Positions 1-6,119 of a DNA stretch of 11,639 nt are shown here, one piece after another (the first letter of the stretch is position 1; every line of letters starts with the position of its first letter). The stretch is from an uncultured Succinatimonas sp. (GTDB lineage Bacteria > Pseudomonadota > Gammaproteobacteria > Enterobacterales > Succinivibrionaceae), in the NCBI GenBank assembly GCA_905201175.1, contig CAJKNC010000053.1, forward strand, positions 1 to 11,639. Direction: 5' to 3'. The notes beneath the pieces are model-generated. The model searched no databases. It saw nothing but the letters and a program-made list of their open reading frames with translations, and had not been told where the DNA came from. The translations under genes and the position numbers were made by a program.

Positions 1-84
1 TAATATTTTTGTATTATTAATTATTAATGTGTGGATTAATTTTTGTCAAAATAAAAAAGATCGTTTTAAAAGGACTGATCATTA
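1..84. promoter_or_regulatory. AT-rich region upstream of mnmG, possible edge of oriC
   Basis: Non-coding, very AT-rich sequence up to the mnmG start. On the - strand, 50-62 reads GATCTTTTTTATT, which resembles the E. coli oriC unwinding 13-mers (remembered consensus GATCTNTTNTTTT, one mismatch). It has the same orientation relative to mnmG as in E. coli. On the + strand, 30-38 reads TGTGGATTA, one mismatch from the reverse complement of the DnaA box TTATCCACA. Two GATC sites lie at 59-62 and 77-80. In E. coli oriC lies directly upstream of mnmG (gidA), so the context fits. Only 84 bases are visible and no box cluster can be seen, so this is a suggestion. The mnmG ribosome binding site AAGGA is at 70-74; I see no convincing + strand promoter. 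Confidence 0.4.
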
Positions 85-1971
85 ATGAGCATTTTTAGAG
101 AATTTGACGTTATTGTTATTGGTGCTGGTCATGCTGGAATTGAAGCAGCCGCTGCAAGCGCTAGAATGAATTGTAAAACTCTACTTTTAACGCATAATCT
201 TGAAACAGTTGGAGAAATGTCATGCAATCCAGCTTTTGGAGGTATTGGCAAAGGCCATCTAATCAAAGAAATAGATGCTATGGGAGGAGTATGCCCTGAA
301 GCTATTGATAAAGCTGGAATTCAGTTTAGAACTTTAAATTCTTCTAAAGGTCCTGCTGTAAGAGCAACACGTGCTCAAACTGATCGCCATCTTTATAAAG
401 AAGTTATGAGATCTTTATTGTGGAATTATAAAAATCTAACTATTTTTCAGCAACCTGCAACAAAGATTTTATTTAAAGATCAAGCTATATGCGGTGTTGG
501 AACAGTTGCAGGAATTAATTTTTACTGTAAAGCTGTAATTGTTTGCGCAGGAACTTTTTTAAATGGGCTAATTCATATTGGTCTTGATCACTATAGTGGT
601 GGACGCGCAGGAGATCCTGCTTCTATTTCTTTAGCTGAGGATTTAAAAAATTTAGGACTTAAGGTTGGCCGTCTGAAAACAGGGACTCCAGCTCGTTTAG
701 TAGCATCAACAATTAATTTTGATAAATTAGCAAAACAAGAGCCAGAAGATCCTCTGCCAGCATTTTCTTTTTTAAATTTTAAACATGAACACCCAAAACA
801 GATTTCGTGTTTTATTACCAGAACAAATGAAAAAACTCATGATATTATTCGCAGCGGATTAGATCGTAGCCCATTATATTCAGGTGTTATTCATAGTATT
901 GGACCGCGTTATTGTCCTTCAATTGAAGATAAAATTGTTCGTTATCCAGATAGAACTTCCCATCAGATATTTTTAGAGCCGGAAGGATTAACATCTCCTT
1001 TAGTTTATCCAAATGGAATTTCAACTTCACTGCCATTTGATATCCAGGAAAAATTTATTAGATCTATTGAAGGTCTAGAAAACGTTGTAATTGCAAGGCC
1101 TGGATATGCTATTGAATATGACTTCTATGATCCTCGTGAATTGTCTGTTTCAATGCAATCTAAAAAGGTTCCAGGATTATTTTTAGCTGGACAAATTAAT
1201 GGTACAACAGGATATGAAGAAGCTGCAGCTCAAGGTTTGTTAGCTGGCATTAATGCTGGCCTGTATATTAAGGGGCAGCAACCTTGGTTCCCAAGACGAG
1301 ATGAAGCTTATGTGGGTGTATTAATGGACGATTTATGTACCTTAGGTACAAAAGAACCTTATAGAATGTTTACATCAAGAGCCGAATATCGTTTAATTTT
1401 AAGAGAAGATAATGCTGATTTGCGATTGACTCCTAAGGCAAGAGAGCTAGGAGTAATTTCTGATGAAAGATGGCGTTTCTTTGAAAATAAGCAAAATCAA
1501 ATTGAAAAAGAGAAAGCCAGATTACGCATGACTATTGTTAAGCCTTCATCCAATATGGGAAAGAACATTAGTTCTATTTTAAAAGCTCCTTTATCTCAGG
1601 AACAAAGCTTAGAGGAGATTTTAAGGAGGCCTGAATGCAAGTTAGATAATCTTTTAAAAGCAGCTAATGTAGAGCCTATTGCTTCAGAAGCGCAAGCTTT
1701 AGAACAAGTTGAAATTCAAGTTAAATATCAAGGATATTTAGATAGGGAGCTTGAAGAGATTCGTCGTAAGCAAATTAATGAGCGTACATTATTGCCTCTT
1801 AATTATGATTATAGGCAGATTAGAGCCTTATCAAATGAAGTTGCTCAAAAGCTTAATGAATATCAGCCTGAAACAATTGGCATGGCTTCTAGAATATCGG
1901 GTGTAACTCCAGCAGCAATTTCTATATTATTAGTGCACCTGAAGAAATTAGGTATGCTAGGAAAAAATTAG
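85..1971 (+). CDS. mnmG: tRNA uridine-5-carboxymethylaminomethyl(34) synthesis enzyme MnmG
   Basis: FAD-dependent subunit of the cytoplasmic MnmE-MnmG complex, which installs the (carboxymethyl)aminomethyl group on C5 of wobble uridine 34 in several tRNAs and so supports decoding accuracy. The 628 residues are close to the 629 of E. coli. The N-terminal Rossmann FAD motif GAGHAG is at residues 13-18. Family motifs follow: SCNPAFGGIGKGH (46-58) and SSKGPAVRATRAQTDR (86-101). RYCPSIEDK contains Cys277, the position of a functionally important cysteine in E. coli. The C-terminal helical region ends in GVTPAAISILLVHL, the part that contacts MnmE and tRNA. The ATG at 85 has AAGGA ten bases upstream and gives the family's usual N-terminus. 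It is first in the cluster; rsmG follows after 18 bases. Nothing looks broken. Confidence 0.98.
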   Translation: MSIFREFDVIVIGAGHAGIEAAAASARMNCKTLLLTHNLETVGEMSCNPAFGGIGKGHLIKEIDAMGGVCPEAIDKAGIQFRTLNSSKGPAVRATRAQTDRHLYKEVMRSLLWNYKNLTIFQQPATKILFKDQAICGVGTVAGINFYCKAVIVCAGTFLNGLIHIGLDHYSGGRAGDPASISLAEDLKNLGLKVGRLKTGTPARLVASTINFDKLAKQEPEDPLPAFSFLNFKHEHPKQISCFITRTNEKTHDIIRSGLDRSPLYSGVIHSIGPRYCPSIEDKIVRYPDRTSHQIFLEPEGLTSPLVYPNGISTSLPFDIQEKFIRSIEGLENVVIARPGYAIEYDFYDPRELSVSMQSKKVPGLFLAGQINGTTGYEEAAAQGLLAGINAGLYIKGQQPWFPRRDEAYVGVLMDDLCTLGTKEPYRMFTSRAEYRLILREDNADLRLTPKARELGVISDERWRFFENKQNQIEKEKARLRMTIVKPSSNMGKNISSILKAPLSQEQSLEEILRRPECKLDNLLKAANVEPIASEAQALEQVEIQVKYQGYLDRELEEIRRKQINERTLLPLNYDYRQIRALSNEVAQKLNEYQPETIGMASRISGVTPAAISILLVHLKKLGMLGKN

Positions 1972-1989
1972 TTTTTTGAGGAAATAGCC

Positions 1990-2655
1990 GTGAACCGTAA
2001 TGTAAAAAGTAATTCTATAGACCGCGGTGAATTTGAAAACAAATTACAGCAGTTGCTAGCTCAAGCTGATATTGCTTGCAGTGATGAACAAATTGAGAAA
2101 TTAGTAATCCTTTTGGAGCTTTTATGTAAATGGAATACTAGTTTAAATTTAACTGCTATTCGTGATCCTAAACAAATGTTAATTTTACATATTATGGATA
2201 GTGCGGTTATTTCTCCATTAATTTGTGGTAAAAATATTGCGGATGTTGGAACAGGACCAGGTTTTCCTGGATTAGTACTTGCTATACTCAATCCGGAAAA
2301 ACATTTTACTTTGATAGACTCAATTGCAAAAAAGTTATCTTTTGTGAGAACAGCTATGGTTTCTTTGCAATTAAAAAATATAACCATAATTAATGAACGC
2401 TGTGAAAATATACAGTGTGACGAAAAATTTGATTGCATTGTAAGCAGAGCTTTTGCACCTTTAGCTCGTTTTGTAGAATGGTGTTTGCCTCTTATAGATG
2501 AAAAAGGTACTTTTATTGCCATGAAAGCTAATCTTGAGGAAAAGGAACTTAAAGATGTTCCTGATTCAGTAAAAATTGACAAGATTATAAGTTTACATGT
2601 TCCTGAGCTTCAGGCTACCCGTCAAGCTGTGATGATGTTGCCAGTAATAAAATAG
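1990..2655 (+). CDS. rsmG: 16S rRNA (guanine527-N7)-methyltransferase RsmG
   Basis: SAM-dependent methyltransferase that adds the N7 methyl group to G527 of 16S rRNA; loss in other bacteria gives low-level streptomycin resistance. It has 221 residues against about 207 in E. coli, the excess being N-terminal. Visible motifs are KWNTSLNLTAIRDP (47-60), the SAM-binding glycine motif DVGTGPGFPG (85-94), LIDSIAKKLSF (108-118) and SRAFAP (152-157). The family's usual Lys-Gly near the end of the core is Lys-Ala here (FIAMKA, 175-180), a mild change. The start is GTG at 1990, with GAGGA at 1978-1982. The first internal ATG would delete the conserved KWN motif, so GTG is the best start, although the first dozen residues align with nothing I know. 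parA begins 8 bases after the stop, and its ribosome binding site overlaps the stop codon. Confidence 0.97.
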   Translation: MNRNVKSNSIDRGEFENKLQQLLAQADIACSDEQIEKLVILLELLCKWNTSLNLTAIRDPKQMLILHIMDSAVISPLICGKNIADVGTGPGFPGLVLAILNPEKHFTLIDSIAKKLSFVRTAMVSLQLKNITIINERCENIQCDEKFDCIVSRAFAPLARFVEWCLPLIDEKGTFIAMKANLEEKELKDVPDSVKIDKIISLHVPELQATRQAVMMLPVIK

Positions 2656-2663
2656 GATTTTAA

Positions 2664-3437
2664 ATGAGTAAAATTATTGCTATCTCCAATCAAAAGGGAG
2701 GTGTAGGCAAAACTACGACCTGTGTGAATTTAGCAGCTTCTTTAGCAGCTATGGATAAAAAAGTTTTAGTCATAGATTGCGACCCTCAAGGAAACGCTAC
2801 TATGGCTTCAGGTATAAATAAATTTGAAGTAACTAAAACTAGCTGCCAGGTATTGATTGATAATTTAAATATTCGGGATGCCATTATTGAGAAGACTAAT
2901 GGCTCCTTTCATTTAATTGCTGCTAATGAAGAGTTAACTGCAGCTGAAGTTAAATTATTAGATTTTTATGCGCGAGAATTCAGATTAAAAAATGCCTTAT
3001 CAGAGATCAGTAATGAATATGATTACATTTTTATAGATTGTCCGCCATCGTTAAATCTATTGACTGTAAATGCTATGTGTGCGGCTGATTCAATTTTGGT
3101 GCCTTTGCAATGTGAATATTTCGCTTTAGAGGGCTTAACTTTATTGATAGATACTGTCGATCAATTAGCAAAAGCTGTTAACCCTAAACTTAGACTTGAA
3201 GGTATTTTAAGAACTATGTTTGATAATCGTAATCGTTTATCAACAGATGTTTCTGAAGAGCTCCAAAAGAATTTTGGCAGTTTAGTTTATAAAACTATTA
3301 TTCCACGTAATGTGCGATTAGCTGAGGCTCCTAGTTTTGGTAAGCCTGCTATGTATTATGATAAGTCATCAGCAGGATCTAAAGCTTATTTAGCATTAGC
3401 CGCTGAAATTATTGAAAAAGATCAAAGCAAAGCATAA
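2664..3437 (+). CDS. parA: Chromosome partitioning ATPase ParA (Soj family)
   Basis: Deviant-Walker ATPase that binds the nucleoid non-specifically when ATP-bound and is released by ParB, moving ParB-parS complexes (the origin region) toward the cell poles. The 257 residues are typical of the short chromosomal Soj/ParA type, which lacks the N-terminal helix-turn-helix of plasmid P1-type ParA. The deviant Walker A motif KGGVGKTT is at 11-18 (signature Lys11, catalytic Lys16), motif A' DCDPQGN at 38-44 with Asp40, and Walker B FIDCPPS at 123-129. RNVRLAEAPSFGKP (215-228) and GSKAY (238-242) are family hallmarks. The start ATG has AGGA at 2654-2657. The gene ends in tandem stops (TAATAA), with parB 12 bases downstream, as expected for a co-transcribed pair. 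Confidence 0.97.
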   Translation: MSKIIAISNQKGGVGKTTTCVNLAASLAAMDKKVLVIDCDPQGNATMASGINKFEVTKTSCQVLIDNLNIRDAIIEKTNGSFHLIAANEELTAAEVKLLDFYAREFRLKNALSEISNEYDYIFIDCPPSLNLLTVNAMCAADSILVPLQCEYFALEGLTLLIDTVDQLAKAVNPKLRLEGILRTMFDNRNRLSTDVSEELQKNFGSLVYKTIIPRNVRLAEAPSFGKPAMYYDKSSAGSKAYLALAAEIIEKDQSKA

Positions 3438-3449
3438 TAAGGATTTGTA

Positions 3450-4352
3450 ATGGCTGGTTTAGGTAGAGGCTTATCCTCACTACTAAGTGAGAGCAAAAAA
3501 TATAAAGAAGAAAAGCTATCTTCTCCTAGCCCTGAAAAAGAAAATGGGCAATTAGATAATAATAAAGGAATAGTTGATATTGAGTTAGATAAATTAGAGC
3601 CTTCTGTTTATCAACCAAGAAAGTTCTTTGATAATGAAAGCATCTCAGAATTAGCTAATTCAATCTCTGAACATGGTCTGCTTGAACCTTTGCTTGTTAA
3701 AAAAAATAATAATGGCAAATTTGCCATTATTTGTGGTGAGCGTCGCTTCAGAGCTTGTAAATTAGCTTCTTTAACTAAAGTTCCTTGTATTATTAGGGAT
3801 GATTTAGAAAATAATGCGTATGCAATAGCATTAATAGAAAATATTCAAAGAGAGGATTTGAACCCTTTAGAATTATCTAAAGCTTTAGAGCAAATGATTC
3901 ATGAATGCAATTTAAGTCAGGATGCTTTAGCTAAGTCCTTAGGTAAATCTAGAAGTTCAATAGCTAATATTTTAAGACTTAGAAATTTGCATCCTGATGT
4001 ACAGAAACAGTTAGCTATAGGAAGCCTAGATTTAGGACATGCTAAAGTTTTGCTAGGACTTAAATATGAGCTGCAGCCTCAGGCTGCTAATATTGTAATC
4101 AGTAAAGGATTAAATGTTAGACAAACTGAAGCTTTTGTTGAAGAAATAAAAAAAGAAAAAAATGATAAATCAGATGTTTCTAAATATAGACCCAAAGAAT
4201 ATGAAAGTTGGGAAAAAAGCTTAAGTTCGCGTTTTAAGGGACTTAAAGTGAAGTTTTCTGGAAAAAATGCTGATAACGGTAAGGTTACGCTGTCATATTC
4301 TTCACACGAACAGTTAGTAGAACTTTTAAAACAGTTAGGTTTGCCCTATTAA
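3450..4352 (+). CDS. parB: Chromosome partitioning protein ParB (Spo0J family)
   Basis: CTP-dependent clamp that loads on parS sites near the origin, slides along DNA and stimulates ParA. The 300 residues show the standard order. The ParA-contacting N-terminal tail MAGLGRGLSSLL is followed by a charged linker to about 40. The N-terminal CTPase domain has QPRKFF (55-60), GERRFR (96-101) and ENIQRE (130-135). The central helix-turn-helix DNA-binding domain is near 156-177 (LSQDALAKSLGKSRSSIANI). A lysine-rich linker (232-250) leads to the C-terminal dimerisation region (251-300). ATG at 3450 follows AAGGA at 3439-3443. The stop TAA overlaps the atpI ATG (TAATG), so atpI is probably translationally coupled to parB. 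A 24-base palindrome lies in its coding sequence at 3708-3731. No good parS site is visible in the window. Confidence 0.97.
   Translation: MAGLGRGLSSLLSESKKYKEEKLSSPSPEKENGQLDNNKGIVDIELDKLEPSVYQPRKFFDNESISELANSISEHGLLEPLLVKKNNNGKFAIICGERRFRACKLASLTKVPCIIRDDLENNAYAIALIENIQREDLNPLELSKALEQMIHECNLSQDALAKSLGKSRSSIANILRLRNLHPDVQKQLAIGSLDLGHAKVLLGLKYELQPQAANIVISKGLNVRQTEAFVEEIKKEKNDKSDVSKYRPKEYESWEKSLSSRFKGLKVKFSGKNADNGKVTLSYSSHEQLVELLKQLGLPY
3708..3731. repeat. Perfect 24-bp palindrome inside parB
   Basis: The left arm AATAATGGCAAA (3708-3719) is followed immediately by its exact reverse complement (3720-3731), with no spacer. It lies in parB codons 87-94, in the stretch just before GERRFR. The encoded residues sit in a variable loop and the following strand, so protein constraint explains little of the symmetry. 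With no loop it suits a DNA site bound by a dimer better than an RNA hairpin, although a hairpin with a few unpaired central bases is possible. It does not resemble parS (TGTTNCACGTGNAACA). No function is known to me. Confidence 0.85.
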
Positions 4353-4738
4353 TGAACATAAATAAGAGAATAATTTTTTTAAATATTTTATTTATCTTGG
4401 TAGGAGGTGTGATATTAGAGCTTCATCACACCTTTTTAGGGCATTCTTTAAAAGATAGTCTGACATCTTACTTTATTGGTATTTTTTGTTATGTGATCCC
4501 GCAAAGCGTGTTTTTTTACGTTGCGAATCGTCAAAATTTAAAAAAAATCTCAGCTATTTTAATAGTTTATAATGCTGTATATGCTTTTTTATTAAAGTTT
4601 ATGCTTGTTATTTTGCTATTAGGTATAGCAATAAAATTTTTTGAACTAAACAACACTGTTGTTATTTTATCATTTGTTTCTATGGTGATTTTTAATTTAG
4701 TGATCTATCCTATTTCAATCATTAGTCGTAAAAGATAA
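4352..4738 (+). CDS. atpI: ATP synthase assembly protein AtpI
   Basis: Small membrane protein encoded at the head of many bacterial atp operons; in other species it helps assemble the c ring and has been linked to magnesium uptake. It is not part of the finished enzyme. The 128 residues match the family (about 126-130). Four hydrophobic segments are visible at about 6-26, 36-57, 66-92 and 98-122. The second has the family pattern of a Gly-rich helix ending in an Ile-Pro turn (YFIGIFCYVIPQSVFFYVAN), and LKFMLVILLLG follows in the third. Sequence conservation is low, as usual for AtpI, so position supports the call. Its ATG shares one base with the parB stop, and only a weak TAGG lies upstream. 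The structural genes have their own promoter 55 bases downstream, so atpI probably depends largely on the parAB transcript. Confidence 0.9.
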   Translation: MNINKRIIFLNILFILVGGVILELHHTFLGHSLKDSLTSYFIGIFCYVIPQSVFFYVANRQNLKKISAILIVYNAVYAFLLKFMLVILLLGIAIKFFELNNTVVILSFVSMVIFNLVIYPISIISRKR

Positions 4739-4752
4739 TGATAATTATCTGC
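4733..4752. promoter_or_regulatory. Fur-box-like palindrome or small hairpin at the atpI stop
   Basis: AGATAAT (4733-4739) and ATTATCT (4744-4750) form an inverted repeat around GATA, overlapping the atpI stop codon. Read as DNA, 4734-4752 matches the remembered E. coli Fur consensus GATAATGATAATCATTATC at 15 of 19 positions, including the first twelve. Read as RNA, it is a 7-bp AT-rich stem followed by a U-rich stretch (TTTTATTTAT), which could act as a weak attenuator between atpI and atpB. It lies about 40 bases upstream of the atpB -35 element, rather far for simple repression of that promoter. AT-rich sequence makes chance matches likely, so either role is tentative. Confidence 0.3.
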
Positions 4753-4792
4753 TTTTATTTATATAGTACATACAAATAATACAAAAGGTGTT

Positions 4793-4821
4793 TTGACAAA
4801 AAAAAAGTTAAGTCGTATTTT
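4793..4821 (+). promoter_or_regulatory. Sigma70-type promoter of the ATP synthase structural genes
   Basis: A perfect -35 TTGACA (4793-4798) is followed by a 17-base spacer and a -10 TATTTT (4816-4821, four of six matches to TATAAT). An A run immediately follows the -35. Transcription would start near 4828, leaving a leader of about 50 bases before atpB, which includes the atpB ribosome binding site AAGGTG (4865-4870). It lies in the longest gap between genes (4739-4879, 141 bases), between atpI and atpB, which supports separate expression of the structural genes. I see no other promoter of equal quality in this gap. Confidence 0.75.
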
Positions 4822-4879
4822 TTGTTAAAAAATTACAAAGAGTTATCAATCTTTTTATTAAGTTAAGGTGTGAATATCA

Positions 4880-5833
4880 ATGTCAGAGAGTAACTCTCAG
4901 GAATATATTTCCCATCATTTACACTTTTTGCAATTAGACATTCGTGATTTCTCTATCGTAGACAGCGTTAAGCCAGTCGATGCATCTGAGTTTGCTAGTT
5001 GCCTAACAAGTTCATCTGAGCATGAATGTATACAAAAAGTTGCAACGGAAAAGTGTTCTTTTAGTGATTTAGGTACCGGACAATGTATAGCTGCGTTGCC
5101 TGAGGATTCTGGATCTTCTAATATTATCAATCCTTATACAATTAATCTTGATTCTATAGGAATCACTGTTATTTTGGGTATTGTATTTTTGTTGCTATTT
5201 AGATATGCAGCAAAGAAAACGACTAGTGGGGTACCTAATAAACTGCAGTGTTTTGTTGAACTTATTTTTGAATTTGTTCAAAATTCTGTTAGCGGCATTT
5301 TTAAACGTAAGAGTAAATTAATTGCTCCTCTGTCTTTAACAGTATTCATGTGGATTTTCCTCATGAATTTAATGGATCTATTGCCAATCGATCTCTTGCC
5401 TGAAATTGCAAAAGCCATTGGTGTACCGTATTTGAGAGTTGTTCCTTCTGCCGATGTAAATATTACTTTGTCTATGGCTGTTGGTATTTTCTGTCTAATT
5501 TTCGTTTTTGCTTTCAAGAACGTTGGTGTGACAGGATTTATTAAGAGTTTAACTTTACATCCTTTCAATCATTGGGCTTTTAGTCCACTAAATTTAGTGC
5601 TTGAAGGCGTATCTTTACTCTCTAAACCTATTTCACTGGGCTTACGTCTTTTTGGAAATATGTATGCTGGTGAAATGATTTTCATACTTATTGCTCTTCT
5701 GCCATTGTGGTGGATTCAATGGGTATTGAATGTCCCTTGGGCTTTATTCCACATATTGATTGTGACATTACAAGCCTTTATATTTATGGTCTTAACCATT
5801 GTTTACTTGTCAATGGCAAGTGAAGAAGAATAG
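4880..5833 (+). CDS. atpB: ATP synthase Fo subunit a, with a cysteine-containing N-terminal insertion
   Basis: Integral membrane subunit forming the two proton half-channels next to the c ring. It has 317 residues against 271 in E. coli. Channel residues are all present: Arg256 in GLRLFGN (E. coli Arg210), Glu265 (Glu219), His291 (His245) and Gln298 (Gln252), each shifted by exactly 46. Five or so membrane segments lie at about 92-110, 147-170, 192-212, 233-273 and 282-312. The C-terminus YLSMASEEE is E. coli-like. The extra 46 residues lie between about 32 and 80, after the conserved start (YISHHLHFLQLDIRDFSIVD) and before TINLDSI. They are hydrophilic and carry Cys41, Cys50, Cys59 and Cys69. 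This end is periplasmic in E. coli. ATG at 4880 has AAGGTG nine bases upstream, and the conserved N-terminus confirms the start. It is the first gene of the structural operon. Confidence 0.97.
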   Translation: MSESNSQEYISHHLHFLQLDIRDFSIVDSVKPVDASEFASCLTSSSEHECIQKVATEKCSFSDLGTGQCIAALPEDSGSSNIINPYTINLDSIGITVILGIVFLLLFRYAAKKTTSGVPNKLQCFVELIFEFVQNSVSGIFKRKSKLIAPLSLTVFMWIFLMNLMDLLPIDLLPEIAKAIGVPYLRVVPSADVNITLSMAVGIFCLIFVFAFKNVGVTGFIKSLTLHPFNHWAFSPLNLVLEGVSLLSKPISLGLRLFGNMYAGEMIFILIALLPLWWIQWVLNVPWALFHILIVTLQAFIFMVLTIVYLSMASEEE

Positions 5834-5862
5834 CTTTTATATCTGTTTTTAAGGAGAAAAAC

Positions 5863-6090
5863 ATGGAATACGTTTATCTTGCTGCTGCAATTATGATGGG
5901 CTTAGCTGCTATTGGTGGCGCTATAGGTATTGGCCTTTTAGGCGGAAAGTTTATTGAGGGCTCTGCAAGACAGCCTGATTTACTGCCTTTATTACGTACT
6001 CAATTCTTCATCGTTATGGGCTTAGTTGATGCTATCCCGATGATTGGTGTTGGTCTTGGCATGTACTTAATGTTTGCAGTCTCACTCTAA
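5863..6090 (+). CDS. atpE: ATP synthase Fo subunit c
   Basis: Hairpin proteolipid that forms the proton-driven rotor ring. The 75 residues (E. coli 79, the difference lying at the N-terminus) form two membrane helices. The first carries the glycine motif GGAIGIGLLGG (18-28) and the second the proton-binding Asp56 in GLVDAIPM (E. coli Asp61). The polar loop ARQPD (35-39) contacts gamma and epsilon. The residues around the acid are those of H+-type c subunits, and the usual sodium-binding residues are absent, so proton coupling is expected. Two Ala-to-Gly changes relative to E. coli (Gly19 and Gly62) add glycine to the helix packing faces. The strong AAGGAG (5851-5856), six bases before ATG, fits the high copy number of c per complex. 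It lies 29 bases after atpB and 29 before atpF. Confidence 0.98.
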   Translation: MEYVYLAAAIMMGLAAIGGAIGIGLLGGKFIEGSARQPDLLPLLRTQFFIVMGLVDAIPMIGVGLGMYLMFAVSL

Positions 6091-6119
6091 TTAATCATAG
6101 ATAAAGCGGGGCATTTGAA

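Noticed and set aside
363..378. CACGTG core in mnmG as a possible parS site
   Set aside because: The flanking bases do not match the parS consensus, and the sequence encodes the conserved motif RATRAQTDR.
2061..2582. A 173-codon open frame on the - strand opposite rsmG
   Set aside because: It lies wholly inside a clearly identified gene, its translation has no recognisable motif, and long antisense frames are common opposite conserved genes.
3300..3316. TTCCACGT in parA as a possible parS half site
   Set aside because: Only one half resembles parS, and it encodes the conserved IPRNVRLAEAP motif.
4738..4779. A 13-codon mini-frame (MIIICFYLYSTYK) whose ATG overlaps the atpI stop as TAATG
   Set aside because: The overlap copies the parB-atpI junction, but the frame is tiny, AT-driven and inside a palindrome. 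Nothing indicates that it is translated.
5278..5568. A 96-codon - strand open frame opposite atpB (and another at 4915-5130)
   Set aside because: Both are antisense shadows of atpB with no family motifs or binding sites. The second lies opposite the cysteine insertion, but the + strand frame is continuous with conserved AtpB sequence on both sides.
5586..5599. 14-bp perfect palindrome CACTAAATTTAGTG in atpB
   Set aside because: A palindrome of this length is expected about once by chance in an AT-rich window of this size, and it encodes conserved residues (PLNLV).
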